A stretch of 11,442 bases of DNA from 66-474 sp035717365 (lineage in GTDB: Bacteria > Pseudomonadota > Gammaproteobacteria > Xanthomonadales > Rhodanobacteraceae), in NCBI GenBank assembly GCA_035717365.1, contig DASTIS010000174.1, positions 1 through 11,442 of the forward strand, read 5' to 3'. The position numbers were made by a program, and so were the translations under genes. Below are positions 1 to 6,458 of this stretch, piece by piece. A model generated the notes under the pieces. It saw only the letters and a list, made by a program, of their open reading frames with translations, did not search any database and was not told where the DNA came from. Position 1 is the stretch's first letter, and each line of letters opens with the position of its first letter.

Positions 1-227
1 GGCTTCACGTTCCCTACGACTTGTCCGTCGCCGGCTTCGAGGACAGCCCGTTCTCGCGCCACTCGTGGCCTTCGCTCACGACATCACGCCAACGCACCGA
101 ACTGATCGCCGAACGCGCGACACGCCTGCTCATCGCCGAGATCCATGGCGACGCCGTCGAAAACGAAGGCTTCAGCCCCGAACTGGTCGTGCGTGGTTCG
201 ACCGCACCCCCCCGACCGCGCCAGTGA
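1..227 (+). CDS. LacI-family transcriptional regulator, C-terminal fragment (probable NagR)
   Basis: Reading from base 3, an open frame enters from the left edge and encodes the last 74 residues before TGA at 225-227. The piece LHVPYDLSVAGFEDSPFS is the typical late ligand-binding segment of LacI/GalR repressors (compare 'iPdDlsvvGfDd'). The ending ELVVRGSTAPPR is also characteristic of these proteins. The DNA-binding helix-turn-helix and most of the sugar-binding domain lie outside the window. The gene is co-directional with, and 17 bp upstream of, a nagB-II/nagA pair. In Xanthomonas-type bacteria a LacI-family NagR controls GlcNAc use, so this is probably NagR; that identity is inferred from context. 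Family membership is firm and the effector is not shown. Confidence 0.85.
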   Translation, partial: LHVPYDLSVAGFEDSPFSRHSWPSLTTSRQRTELIAERATRLLIAEIHGDAVENEGFSPELVVRGSTAPPRPRQ

Positions 228-244
228 CCGGGCCCCCAGCCGAC

Positions 245-1300
245 ATGCCCGAAGTACGGATCTCCACCATCGAGCCGGAATCCACCGCACTGTATCGGGA
301 AGCCGGCGCGGCCGCGGAAACCGTCGCGCGACAGCTCGAATCCAATGACATCGTCGTACGCGGGCTCGCGGACATGTTGCGCGACAACCCGCCGCCGTTC
401 GCCGTCACCTGCGCGCGCGGCAGCTCCGACCACGCCGCGACCTACGCCAGGTACGTCATCGAAACGCAGACCGGTTGCGTGGCCGCGTCGGCGTCGCCAT
501 CGGTCGAATCGATCTATGCCGTGCCGCTGCGGCTGCGCGGTGCCCTGTACATCGCCATTTCGCAATCCGGCGCGAGCCCCGACCTGCTGCGCAGCAGTGA
601 AGCCGCGCACAACGCCGGTGCACACGTTGTCGCAGTGGTCAATGCCGAGGACTCGCCACTGGCCGGGCTCGCCGACACCGTGATCCCCCTGCGAGCCGGT
701 CCCGAGCACAGCGTGGCGGCCACAAAGAGTTTCATCGGCTCGATGACCGCCGTCCTGCACCTGGTCGCGCACTGGCGGCGCGACGCGTCGCTGCTGCAGG
801 CACTGCGCCGATTGCCGGAGCAATTGCAGGGAGCTTTCGCCCTCGACTGGTCGCCACTGGTCGACGGCCTCGCGGACATGCAGGACATGTTCGTGCTGGG
901 GCGCGGCTATGGCCTCGCCGCGGCGCAGGAAGCGGCGTTGAAATTGAAGGAAACCTGCGCGTTGCACGCCGAAGCCTTCAGCAGCGCGGAAGTCAGGCAC
1001 GGTCCGATGGAGCTGGTCGGGCCGCGCCTGCCGGTGCTGTTGTTCGCGCAGGACGACGACGCCCTCGCCGGCGTGCTGGCCACGGCAGGGGAATTCCGGA
1101 AGCGCGGCGCGCAGGTGTGGACGGCTGCGCCCGGCACGTCCGGGCCACATGCATTGCCGATCGTGTCGGGTGCGGGACCGATGTGTGCACCGGTTCTTGC
1201 GATCCAGAGCTTCTACCGGAGCGTCAACGCACTGGCGCTGCGGCGTGGTCGCGATCCGGATCACCCGCCCCATCTGGCCAAAATCACCGAGACCGTCTGA
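245..1300 (+). CDS. nagB-II: Glucosamine-6-phosphate deaminase, SIS-domain type (NagB-II)
   Basis: This 351-residue cytoplasmic protein has two SIS (sugar isomerase) domains and resembles the isomerase half of GlmS without its glutaminase domain. The first SIS domain shows TCARGSSDHAATYA (about residues 55-68) and the phosphosugar-binding SQSGASPD (106-113). The second shows LGRGYGLAAAQEAALKLKET (218-237) followed by EAFSSAEVRHGP. The C-terminus RGRDPDHPPHLAKITETV matches the GlmS-like tail. NagB-II enzymes convert glucosamine-6-phosphate to fructose-6-phosphate and ammonia, replacing the unrelated NagB of E. coli. The ATG at 245 begins homologous sequence just after the regulator; the open frame extends upstream to base 65, but that would overlap the regulator gene. 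No strong Shine-Dalgarno is visible, so coupling to the upstream gene is possible. The stop codon overlaps the nagA start by one base (TGATG). A GlmS-like or AgaS-like role is the alternative, but nagA next door favours NagB-II. Confidence 0.9.
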   Translation: MPEVRISTIEPESTALYREAGAAAETVARQLESNDIVVRGLADMLRDNPPPFAVTCARGSSDHAATYARYVIETQTGCVAASASPSVESIYAVPLRLRGALYIAISQSGASPDLLRSSEAAHNAGAHVVAVVNAEDSPLAGLADTVIPLRAGPEHSVAATKSFIGSMTAVLHLVAHWRRDASLLQALRRLPEQLQGAFALDWSPLVDGLADMQDMFVLGRGYGLAAAQEAALKLKETCALHAEAFSSAEVRHGPMELVGPRLPVLLFAQDDDALAGVLATAGEFRKRGAQVWTAAPGTSGPHALPIVSGAGPMCAPVLAIQSFYRSVNALALRRGRDPDHPPHLAKITETV

Positions 1301-2442
1301 TGCGCCAGGCATTGACGAACGCCCGCGTGCTCACTGCGCAAGGTTGGCGCGAAGACGTCGCGGTGATCGTGGAAGACGCGTGGATCCGGGATCTGATTGC
1401 GCCGGACCGCATCCCGGCCGACGCAACGAGCCACGACCTGTCCGGCCGTACCCTGTTGCCGGGGTTCATCGACTGCCAGGTCAACGGTGGTGGCGGCGTG
1501 TTGTTCAACGACCGGCCGGATGTCGAGGGCATCCGCGCGATCGGCACGGCGCACCGGCGCTTCGGCACCACCGGCTTCCTGCCCACCCTGATCAGTGACG
1601 ACATGGAGACCATGCGCGCGGCGATCACCGCGGTCGGGTCGGCGATCGCCGGGGACGTTCCGGGCGTACTCGGCATCCATCTCGAAGGGCCGTTTCTCAG
1701 CCGTGAGCGCAAGGGGGTTCACGCCGCCAAATACCTCCACTCCCCGGCCCCGGACGAGTTGCGTCTGTGCGGATCCCTGAAACGCGGCGTGACGCTGATG
1801 ACGCTCGCACCGGAGTGCGTGCAAACTGCGGCCATCGGCGAACTCGTACGACACGGCGTCGTTGTCGCTGCCGGACACTCGAATGCGACCTGCGCGTGCA
1901 TGCGCGACGCGCTGGACGCGGGGGTGCGCGGCTTCACCCATCTCTACAACGCGATGTCGCCGTTGACCAGCCGCGAGCCCGGGATGGTCGGTGCTGCGCT
2001 CGATGACCGGGACAGTTGGTGCGGGGTGATCGTCGACGGCCATCACGTCGCCCCGACCAGCCTGCGCGTTGCGCTCAAGGCCAAACCACGCGGCAAAATC
2101 TTCCTCGTCACCGATGCGATGCCTCCCGTCGGCGCGAGCAACCCGTCGTTCATCCTGAACGGCGAGACGATCACGGCGCGCGACGGAATCTGTCGTACCG
2201 CGGCGGGCACCCTCGCCGGTTCGGCGCTCTGCATGATCGGCGCGGTGCGCAACGCGGTCGACATGCTCGGTGTCCCGCTCGACGAAGCGGCGCGCATGGC
2301 CGCAACTTACCCGGCGGATTTCCTCGGGCTCGGGGCAACCCACGGACGCATCGCCGCAGGCTGCCGCGCCGATTTCACGGTTCTGGACGATGCCTTGAGC
2401 GTGACGGAAACCTGGATCGGCGGGCGGCAACGGTCCCATTGA
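1300..2442 (+). CDS. nagA: N-acetylglucosamine-6-phosphate deacetylase
   Basis: This 380-residue amidohydrolase removes acetate from GlcNAc-6-phosphate to give glucosamine-6-phosphate, the substrate of the preceding gene product. Family motifs appear in order: LLPGFIDCQVNGGGG (52-66), GIHLEGPFLS with metal ligand Glu129, AGHSNAT with His193, FTHLYNAM with His214, IVDGHH with His248, and LVTDAMPPVG with catalytic Asp272. GTLAGSAL follows near 303. The usual HxH of amidohydrolases is QxN here, as in other NagA enzymes that use a single metal. Length is normal (E. coli 382). The ATG at 1300 shares its A with the nagB-II TGA, so translation is probably coupled. Weak upstream ribosome-binding sequence fits that. 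It is the last gene of the operon, followed by terminator hairpins. Confidence 0.96.
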   Translation: MRQALTNARVLTAQGWREDVAVIVEDAWIRDLIAPDRIPADATSHDLSGRTLLPGFIDCQVNGGGGVLFNDRPDVEGIRAIGTAHRRFGTTGFLPTLISDDMETMRAAITAVGSAIAGDVPGVLGIHLEGPFLSRERKGVHAAKYLHSPAPDELRLCGSLKRGVTLMTLAPECVQTAAIGELVRHGVVVAAGHSNATCACMRDALDAGVRGFTHLYNAMSPLTSREPGMVGAALDDRDSWCGVIVDGHHVAPTSLRVALKAKPRGKIFLVTDAMPPVGASNPSFILNGETITARDGICRTAAGTLAGSALCMIGAVRNAVDMLGVPLDEAARMAATYPADFLGLGATHGRIAAGCRADFTVLDDALSVTETWIGGRQRSH

Positions 2443-2457
2443 TTCGTCGCCTGAATC

Positions 2458-2474
2458 ATGCACGGGTCGTGCAT
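2458..2474 (+). other. Small inverted repeat after nagA
   Basis: ATGCAC and GTGCAT form a perfect 6-bp stem around the 5-base loop GGGTC, starting 15 bases after the nagA stop codon. No T-run follows on either strand, so it is not a canonical terminator. It could protect the 3' end of the nag transcript or be chance. Confidence 0.4.
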
Positions 2475-2508
2475 CCGGCGTGCGCAATGCGAACGGGATC
2501 CGCACACA

Positions 2509-2538
2509 GAAGAAGCCCGGCTCACGCCGGGCTTCTTC
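2509..2538. terminator. Bidirectional intrinsic terminator between nagA and the ompA-like gene
   Basis: GAAGAAGCCCGGC (2509-2521) and GCCGGGCTTCTTC (2526-2538) form a perfect 13-bp stem closed by the tetraloop TCAC. The outer GAAGAA/TTCTTC arms supply a U-rich 3' arm in both directions, the usual form of terminators between convergent genes in this group. It lies 66 bp past nagA and 54 bp past the ompA-like stop, so it can serve both. Confidence 0.9.
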
Positions 2539-2553
2539 AATCCTTCCGGGATG

Positions 2554-2579
2554 GGCCGGTGGCGATGACGCCACCGGCC
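2554..2579. terminator. Second GC-rich hairpin, probably part of the ompA-like terminator
   Basis: GGCCGGTGGCG (2554-2564) and CGCCACCGGCC (2569-2579) form a perfect 11-bp stem around the loop ATGA. It sits 13 bp beyond the stop codon of the minus-strand ompA-like gene and 15 bp from the other terminator. No T-run follows on either strand, so alone it may be a pause or 3'-end stabiliser. Confidence 0.65.
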
Positions 2580-2592
2580 TGATCCCACAGCA

Positions 2593-3777
2593 TCACTGCT
2601 GCTGCTGCATCTGCTGTTCCTGACCCATGCCCTGGCCTTCCACCTTGAACTCGACGCGACGGTTGCGCTGACGGCCAGCCGAGGTCTTGTTGGTGTCGAT
2701 CGGGTTGCTCTCGCCGAAGCCCTTGGTCGCCGTGATACGGCTCGAATCGATGCCGTGCGAGGTCAGGTACTGTTCGACGATGTTGGCACGCCGTTCGGAC
2801 AGGCCCTGGTTGTACTGCTCGGTGCCGATCGAATCGGTGTAACCATCGATTTCGATCTGGACCTGCGGGTACCGGTTCAAGGTGTCGACAGCCTGGTCAA
2901 GGATCGCCAGCGAATCGGCGGCCGGCGGCTTCAGCGTCGGACCGACGTCGGTTTCACCCGTCTTCGGGCGGTCGAACTTGAAGTTCACGCCACGCAGATC
3001 GATCACCACGTTCTGCGGCGGCGGCGGAGGCGGTGCGGCCGGCGGAGGCGGCGGAGCAGCCGGTGGAGGCGGCGGCGCCGGATGGCTCATGTTGATCACC
3101 AGCGCGACGGTGGCCAAGGTATCCAGCCACTGCTTCGGACCGTAGGTGTTCGGCAGGCCCGGGCCCGCCAAGCCAGACAACTGGGCCGAAGAGGTGTCGC
3201 GGTAATAGCGCGCCGCAACTTCGCCGCGCACGCCGACACGATCATTGACGTTGTACAGCACGCCTACGCCGAGCGTCGCGCCGGGGCCCCATCCGGAACC
3301 GTCCTGCGGAGACAGGCAACCGCACTCGCCACCAGCCTGCGCGAGTTCCTGGGAAACGGCGGCATGACGCCACATCCCGATGCCACCCATGATGTACGGA
3401 CGCCATTGCGACGCCGGATCCATGAAGTAGTAACGGGCGGCAACGTCGAGGCCGAGCGTTTCCCACTGCCTGTTGGCGCGAATCGAATTGTCCTTCCAGT
3501 CGGCATTGTCGATGGTGGCTTCGATGTCCAGTGTGAGGTGGGGGTTCACCCAGAAACCAACGCCGAGACCGCCGACGGGATCCGACTGCACGCGACGAGC
3601 GCTGTCGGGAATCACCACGCCGATACGCGGAACGATATACCAGTTGCTGTAGCTGGGGCTGCTGAAGCTGCCCGTTGTTTCCGCCGCTGCGCCCGTGTCC
3701 TGTGCGTGCGCGACCGACATCACGCCTACAGTACCCAAGGCCAGCGCGATGACCGCGAACAAGCCGTTACGTTTCAT
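2593..3777 (-). CDS. OmpA-family outer-membrane protein with polyproline linker
   Basis: This 394-residue envelope protein has a signal peptide (MKRNGLFAVIALALG..., cleavage expected after VAHA, about residue 25). Residues 45-230 look like an OmpA-type eight-stranded beta-barrel, with alternating aromatic strands such as NWYIVPRIGVVI and LDVAARYYF. Residues 233-254 are almost all Pro and Ala. The C-terminal OmpA/MotB domain (about 258-380) carries IDGYTDSIGTEQYNQGLSERRA and RQRNRRVEFKV, the peptidoglycan-binding signature with its conserved Asp and Arg. A Gln/Met-rich tail ends the protein. It probably anchors the outer membrane to peptidoglycan. The ATG at 3777 was chosen because it starts the signal peptide and has GAGGAG 8 bases upstream (3786-3791); the open frame extends 45 codons further without such features. 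Two cysteines (152, 154) lie in a probable barrel loop. The paralogue name is unknown. Confidence 0.93.
   Translation of the reverse strand: MKRNGLFAVIALALGTVGVMSVAHAQDTGAAAETTGSFSSPSYSNWYIVPRIGVVIPDSARRVQSDPVGGLGVGFWVNPHLTLDIEATIDNADWKDNSIRANRQWETLGLDVAARYYFMDPASQWRPYIMGGIGMWRHAAVSQELAQAGGECGCLSPQDGSGWGPGATLGVGVLYNVNDRVGVRGEVAARYYRDTSSAQLSGLAGPGLPNTYGPKQWLDTLATVALVINMSHPAPPPPPAAPPPPPAAPPPPPPQNVVIDLRGVNFKFDRPKTGETDVGPTLKPPAADSLAILDQAVDTLNRYPQVQIEIDGYTDSIGTEQYNQGLSERRANIVEQYLTSHGIDSSRITATKGFGESNPIDTNKTSAGRQRNRRVEFKVEGQGMGQEQQMQQQQ
3016..3081 (-). repeat. CCN-rich repeat encoding a proline linker
   Basis: This low-complexity stretch (GGCGGAGGCGG-type on the plus strand) encodes three runs of five or six prolines separated by Ala-Ala inside the ompA-like gene. 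Such linkers separate the barrel from the peptidoglycan-binding domain. The repeat is prone to length variation by slippage. Confidence 0.85.
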
Positions 3778-3959
3778 CGGAAAGTCTCCTCGTTGTTGAT
3801 TCTTCAGCGTCAGCCATCTGGCCGACGCGGTGCTCCCAGACCGCAAGACTACTGCGCGAAAAGCGACCCATCCAGTCCCGGCCCTTTCGCTACGGCTGCG
3901 CCAGTTTAGCAAAAAACAAACAATTGCGGTGCTTCGGCGTTCAGCTGTTCATATAGAAC
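3778..3959 (-). promoter_or_regulatory. Leader and probable promoter region of the ompA-like gene
   Basis: These 182 bases between the prpD stop and the ompA-like start hold no gene. Read on the minus strand there is an AT-rich patch (about 3903-3926) containing TTGTTTGTTTTTTGC and a possible -10 TAAACT (3908-3903). No good -35 lies at the right distance, since TTGTTT is only 9 bp away. If this -10 is used, the mRNA would have a leader of about 120 bases, ending in the ribosome-binding site GAGGAG (3791-3786). I see no clear terminator for prpD here, so read-through into the ompA-like gene is possible. Confidence 0.4.
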
Positions 3960-5423
3960 TCAGGACCGACGTTCCATGGTGAACAAATCCATGAGCGCCG
4001 GAACCGACAACGCCAGCATTTTGTCTGGTTCCCCACAAACATCAATGATTTCATTCGCTTGCGGGCCCGGAAACTGGTCGGTCATGGCCTTGCGAAACTT
4101 CTCCAGCAGGACCGGGATACCCTCGGCACGGCGGCGGCGGTGGCCGATCGGATAATCGATCGATCGCTTGTCGGTTTTCGAGCCATCCTTGAAGAACACT
4201 TGTACCGAATTGCCGATGTAGCGTTTGTCGGGATCGAAATAATCCTTCGTGAACCGCGGGTTTTCGCGCACCGTCATTTTTTCGCGCAATGCGTCGATGC
4301 GCGGATCGACGGCAATTTCATCGGTGTAGTCGCCGGCGGTCAGCCGCCCGAAGATCAGCGGCACCGCGACCATGTACTGGATGCAATGGTCGCGATCGGC
4401 ATAGTTGGCCAACGGCCCGGTCTTGTCGATGATCCGCGCACCGGCTTCCTGGGTTTCGATTTCGACCCGCTCGATGGCATCGATCCGGTCCTTCACCTCG
4501 GGGTGAAGTTGCATCGCGCACTCGACGGCGGTCTGGGCGTGGAACTCGGCGGGGAAGGAAATCTTGAACAGTATGTTCTCCATCACGTAGCTGCCGAACG
4601 GACGCTCGAACTCGAACGGCTTGCCGCCGAACGCGACGTCGTAGAAGCCCCATGTCTTCGCACTCAGCGCCGAGGGATAGCCCGGCTCGTCGGTGGTGAG
4701 TGCGTTCAGGGCGTGGATCACGGCGCGCCGGCAGGCATCGCCCGCCGCCCAGCTTTTGCGCGGCCCGGTGTTGGGCGCGTGGCGGTAGGTGCGCAGGGCG
4801 CCGTTGTCGATCCAGCTGTTGGACACCGCGGTGATCACCTGTTCGCGACTGCCGCCCAGCATCGCGGTCGCCACCGCGGTCGAGGCCAGGCGCACCAGGA
4901 TCACGTGGTCCATGCCGGCGCGATTGAAGGAATTCTTCAGCGCGTAGCAACCCTGGATTTCGTGCGCCTTGATCGCCCAGCCGAGCACGTCGCGGACCGT
5001 CAGCGACGTGCCGCCGCTGCGCACGTTGGTGCGCGACAACCAGTCCGCCACCGCCAGCACCGTGCCGAGATTGTCGGACGGATGACCCCACTCGGCCGCC
5101 AGCCAGGTGTCGTTGAAATCCAGCCAGCGGATCTGGGTGCCGATGCAGAACGCGGCCTGCGCGGGATCGAGTTCCAGCGTCGTGCCCGGAACCTTGGCGC
5201 CCCCCTCGAGCGTGGCGCCCGGCACGACCGGCGCAAGGTGCTTGACGCACTGCGGGAACTTCATCGCCAGCATCGCGCACGCCAGCGCGTCCATCAGCAT
5301 GTAGCGCGCGGTGTCCCAAGCTTCCTGCGACTGGATGCGGTAATCGAGTACGTAATCGGCGATGTCGACCAGAGGCTGGTCGGGTGCGGGACGGGCCGCG
5401 GAGCGGAGGTCGGCATGACTCAT
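3960..5423 (-). CDS. prpD: 2-methylcitrate dehydratase PrpD (MmgE/PrpD family)
   Basis: This 487-residue cytoplasmic enzyme of propionyl-CoA oxidation dehydrates 2-methylcitrate to 2-methyl-cis-aconitate. The diagnostic family block LDFNDTWLAAEWGHPSDNLG is at residues 101-120. Other PrpD-like segments are AIKAHEIQGCYALKNSFNRAG, SNSWIDNGALRTYRHAPNTG, GPRKSWAAGDA and FKISFPAEFHAQTAVE. Length is normal (E. coli 483). The ATG at 5423 has GGAAG a few bases upstream. An in-frame ATG at 5441 lacks any Shine-Dalgarno and would start inside the palindrome. The frame stays open back to 6413, but that part is antisense to terC and not coding. No prpB, prpC, acnD or prpF is adjacent, so the rest of the methylcitrate cycle must be elsewhere. 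Confidence 0.94.
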   Translation of the reverse strand: MSHADLRSAARPAPDQPLVDIADYVLDYRIQSQEAWDTARYMLMDALACAMLAMKFPQCVKHLAPVVPGATLEGGAKVPGTTLELDPAQAAFCIGTQIRWLDFNDTWLAAEWGHPSDNLGTVLAVADWLSRTNVRSGGTSLTVRDVLGWAIKAHEIQGCYALKNSFNRAGMDHVILVRLASTAVATAMLGGSREQVITAVSNSWIDNGALRTYRHAPNTGPRKSWAAGDACRRAVIHALNALTTDEPGYPSALSAKTWGFYDVAFGGKPFEFERPFGSYVMENILFKISFPAEFHAQTAVECAMQLHPEVKDRIDAIERVEIETQEAGARIIDKTGPLANYADRDHCIQYMVAVPLIFGRLTAGDYTDEIAVDPRIDALREKMTVRENPRFTKDYFDPDKRYIGNSVQVFFKDGSKTDKRSIDYPIGHRRRRAEGIPVLLEKFRKAMTDQFPGPQANEIIDVCGEPDKMLALSVPALMDLFTMERRS

Positions 5424-5441
5424 GGATGGCTTCCGATTCAT

Positions 5442-5457
5442 CAAAATGCACATTTTG
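5442..5457. promoter_or_regulatory. Palindrome upstream of prpD, possible operator
   Basis: CAAAATG and CATTTTG form a perfect 7-bp inverted repeat separated by CA. It begins 19 bp upstream of the chosen prpD start and is an AT-rich island in GC-rich surroundings. Its position suits binding of a repressor over the prpD promoter or leader. It is also 17 bp from a candidate terC promoter. No regulator gene in the window identifies what might bind it. Confidence 0.45.
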
Positions 5458-5473
5458 CCAGAGCACGCGCAGC

Positions 5474-5503
5474 TTGACCGCGTCCCCGTGCGGGCCCCAC
5501 AAT
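5474..5503 (+). promoter_or_regulatory. Candidate sigma-70 promoter for the riboswitch-terC transcript
   Basis: TTGACC (5474-5479) matches the -35 consensus in five of six bases. It is followed after 18 bp by CACAAT (5498-5503) as a -10. Transcription would begin near 5510, just upstream of the first riboswitch helix at 5516, which supports the assignment. The -10 is only a moderate match. Confidence 0.45.
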
Positions 5504-5515
5504 CGCCGCGCTTGC

Positions 5516-5665
5516 CGAAAGGGAGTAGCACCGGATCCGTCCCGACGCGGGTCCGCGTGGCGGTCGTCAACACGGGTGCCGGCGTCTCGCACTGCGGGAA
5601 TTTGCAGAGCGATACGCCCTTGCCCCGGTCGCCACGGCGGATTGCGACCGCGCGCGAGACTTTCG
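5516..5665 (+). ncRNA. yybP-ykoY (Mn2+-sensing) riboswitch aptamer
   Basis: The conserved 5' element AAAGGGAGTAGC (5518-5529) and 3' element GCGAGACTTTCG (5654-5665) bracket the region. CGAAAG (5516-5521) pairs with CTTTCG (5660-5665) as helix P1. The internal conserved GTCAACAC is at 5566-5573, followed by a variable GC-rich stem region. These are the signature elements of the yybP-ykoY family, which binds Mn2+ and typically precedes TerC-family or MntP exporters; a TerC-family gene starts 58 bases downstream. The 5' element has three G's where the usual form has four. Boundaries are set by P1 and are approximate. Confidence 0.82.
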
Positions 5666-5670
5666 AAATA

Positions 5671-5693
5671 CCCGCGCCACGTGACCGTGCGGG
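5671..5693 (+). promoter_or_regulatory. Hairpin between riboswitch and terC start, possible expression platform
   Basis: CCCGCGC (5671-5677) can pair with GTGCGGG (5687-5693) through seven pairs, one of them G-U. It lies between the aptamer and the ribosome-binding site GGAG (5714-5717). There is no T-run after it, so control is more likely at translation than by termination. Switching with the aptamer is inferred. Confidence 0.35.
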
Positions 5694-5723
5694 ATTCCGA
5701 TCGTCAACCGCCCGGAGCGCCGC

Positions 5724-6458
5724 GTGTACGTCATCCACGAGCTTTTCAGTCACCCCCTCGACCCGGCCTTCTGGAGCGCGCTGGCCTCGATCATCGTGAT
5801 CGACCTGGTGCTGGCGGGCGACAATGCAATCGTGATCGCGTTGGCGGCGCGAAACCTTCCCAAACACCACCAGTTCCGCGCGATTTTCTGGGGCACGGCC
5901 GGCGCAATCGCGGTGCGCGTGGCGATGACCGCGGGGGTACTCTGGTTGCTCAGGATCCCGGGGCTGATGCTGGTCGGAGGGGTGGTGCTGATCCCGATCG
6001 CAATCAGGCTGCTGCTGCAGGAACCGCACAGGGACGATGCACCACACCCCAGGCGCCGGGCCAATGATTTCTGGAGTGCGATCGGCACGATTGTCGTCGC
6101 CGACGCGGTGATGGGACTGGACAACGTGCTGGGAATCGCCGGTGCCTCGGGCGGCCACCTCGGCCTGGTGGTGCTGGGGCTGCTGGTCAGCGTGCCGCTG
6201 ATGGTGTGGGGCTCCACGCTGCTGTTGAAGCTGATCGAACGCTTCCCGATCATCATCTACGTTGGCGCGGCCGCCATCGCATGGACCGCAGCACGCATGT
6301 TTACCCACGGCAAGCTCGCCGAACCATGGTTCGATGCCCACGACGCGTTGCGCTATCTCGTCGATGCGGTCGTGGTGGTCGGCGTGGTGGGGGCCGGCGC
6401 TTGGCTGCGGCAACGGCGCTCCCGCAGGAAGGCCGCCCTGGCGCAGGCGTCAGAATGA
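5724..6458 (+). CDS. TerC-family (YjbE-type) membrane protein, probable Mn2+ exporter
   Basis: This 244-residue integral membrane protein has about seven hydrophobic segments. It shows the two half-repeats typical of TerC proteins, each with an acidic metal-site motif: DLVLAGDNAIVIALAARNLP (27-46, Asp33) and DAVMGLDNVLGIAGASGGH (127-145, Asp133). A hydrophilic loop at about 100-116 divides the halves, and the tail is basic (RQRRSRRK). YjbE/YkoY-type relatives export manganese, and the upstream Mn2+ riboswitch supports that role here. The start is GTG, chosen because GGAG lies 6 bases upstream and the reading frame begins there with VIHELFSHPL. Its last 9 bp overlap the end of the convergent DUF924 gene. 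Tellurite resistance, the source of the name TerC, is unlikely as the main function. Confidence 0.92.
   Translation: MYVIHELFSHPLDPAFWSALASIIVIDLVLAGDNAIVIALAARNLPKHHQFRAIFWGTAGAIAVRVAMTAGVLWLLRIPGLMLVGGVVLIPIAIRLLLQEPHRDDAPHPRRRANDFWSAIGTIVVADAVMGLDNVLGIAGASGGHLGLVVLGLLVSVPLMVWGSTLLLKLIERFPIIIYVGAAAIAWTAARMFTHGKLAEPWFDAHDALRYLVDAVVVVGVVGAGAWLRQRRSRRKAALAQASE

Noticed and set aside
14..1312. A 432-codon minus-strand open frame opposite nagB-II
   Set aside because: It is a shadow of a gene with clear SIS domains, with low-complexity Arg/Gly composition and no recognisable domain.
1465..1500. Loss of the HxH metal motif in NagA (QVN instead)
   Set aside because: This is the normal state for the single-metal NagA subgroup, as in the E. 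coli enzyme; the remaining ligands and catalytic Asp are present.
3909..3926. T-run on the minus strand after prpD as an intrinsic terminator
   Set aside because: No adequate GC-rich stem precedes it; only a 4-bp GTTC/GAAC stem is nearby. It is more likely part of the ompA-like promoter region.
5442..5466. Possible sigma-54 promoter for prpD (TGGCA...TGCA on the minus strand)
   Set aside because: The GG and GC elements are two bases too close for the -24/-12 spacing, and the sequence is better explained by the palindrome.
5424..6413. N-terminal extension of the prpD frame by 330 codons
   Set aside because: The extension is antisense to the terC gene and the riboswitch, is rich in His/Asp/Arg without family similarity, and PrpD has its normal length from 5423.
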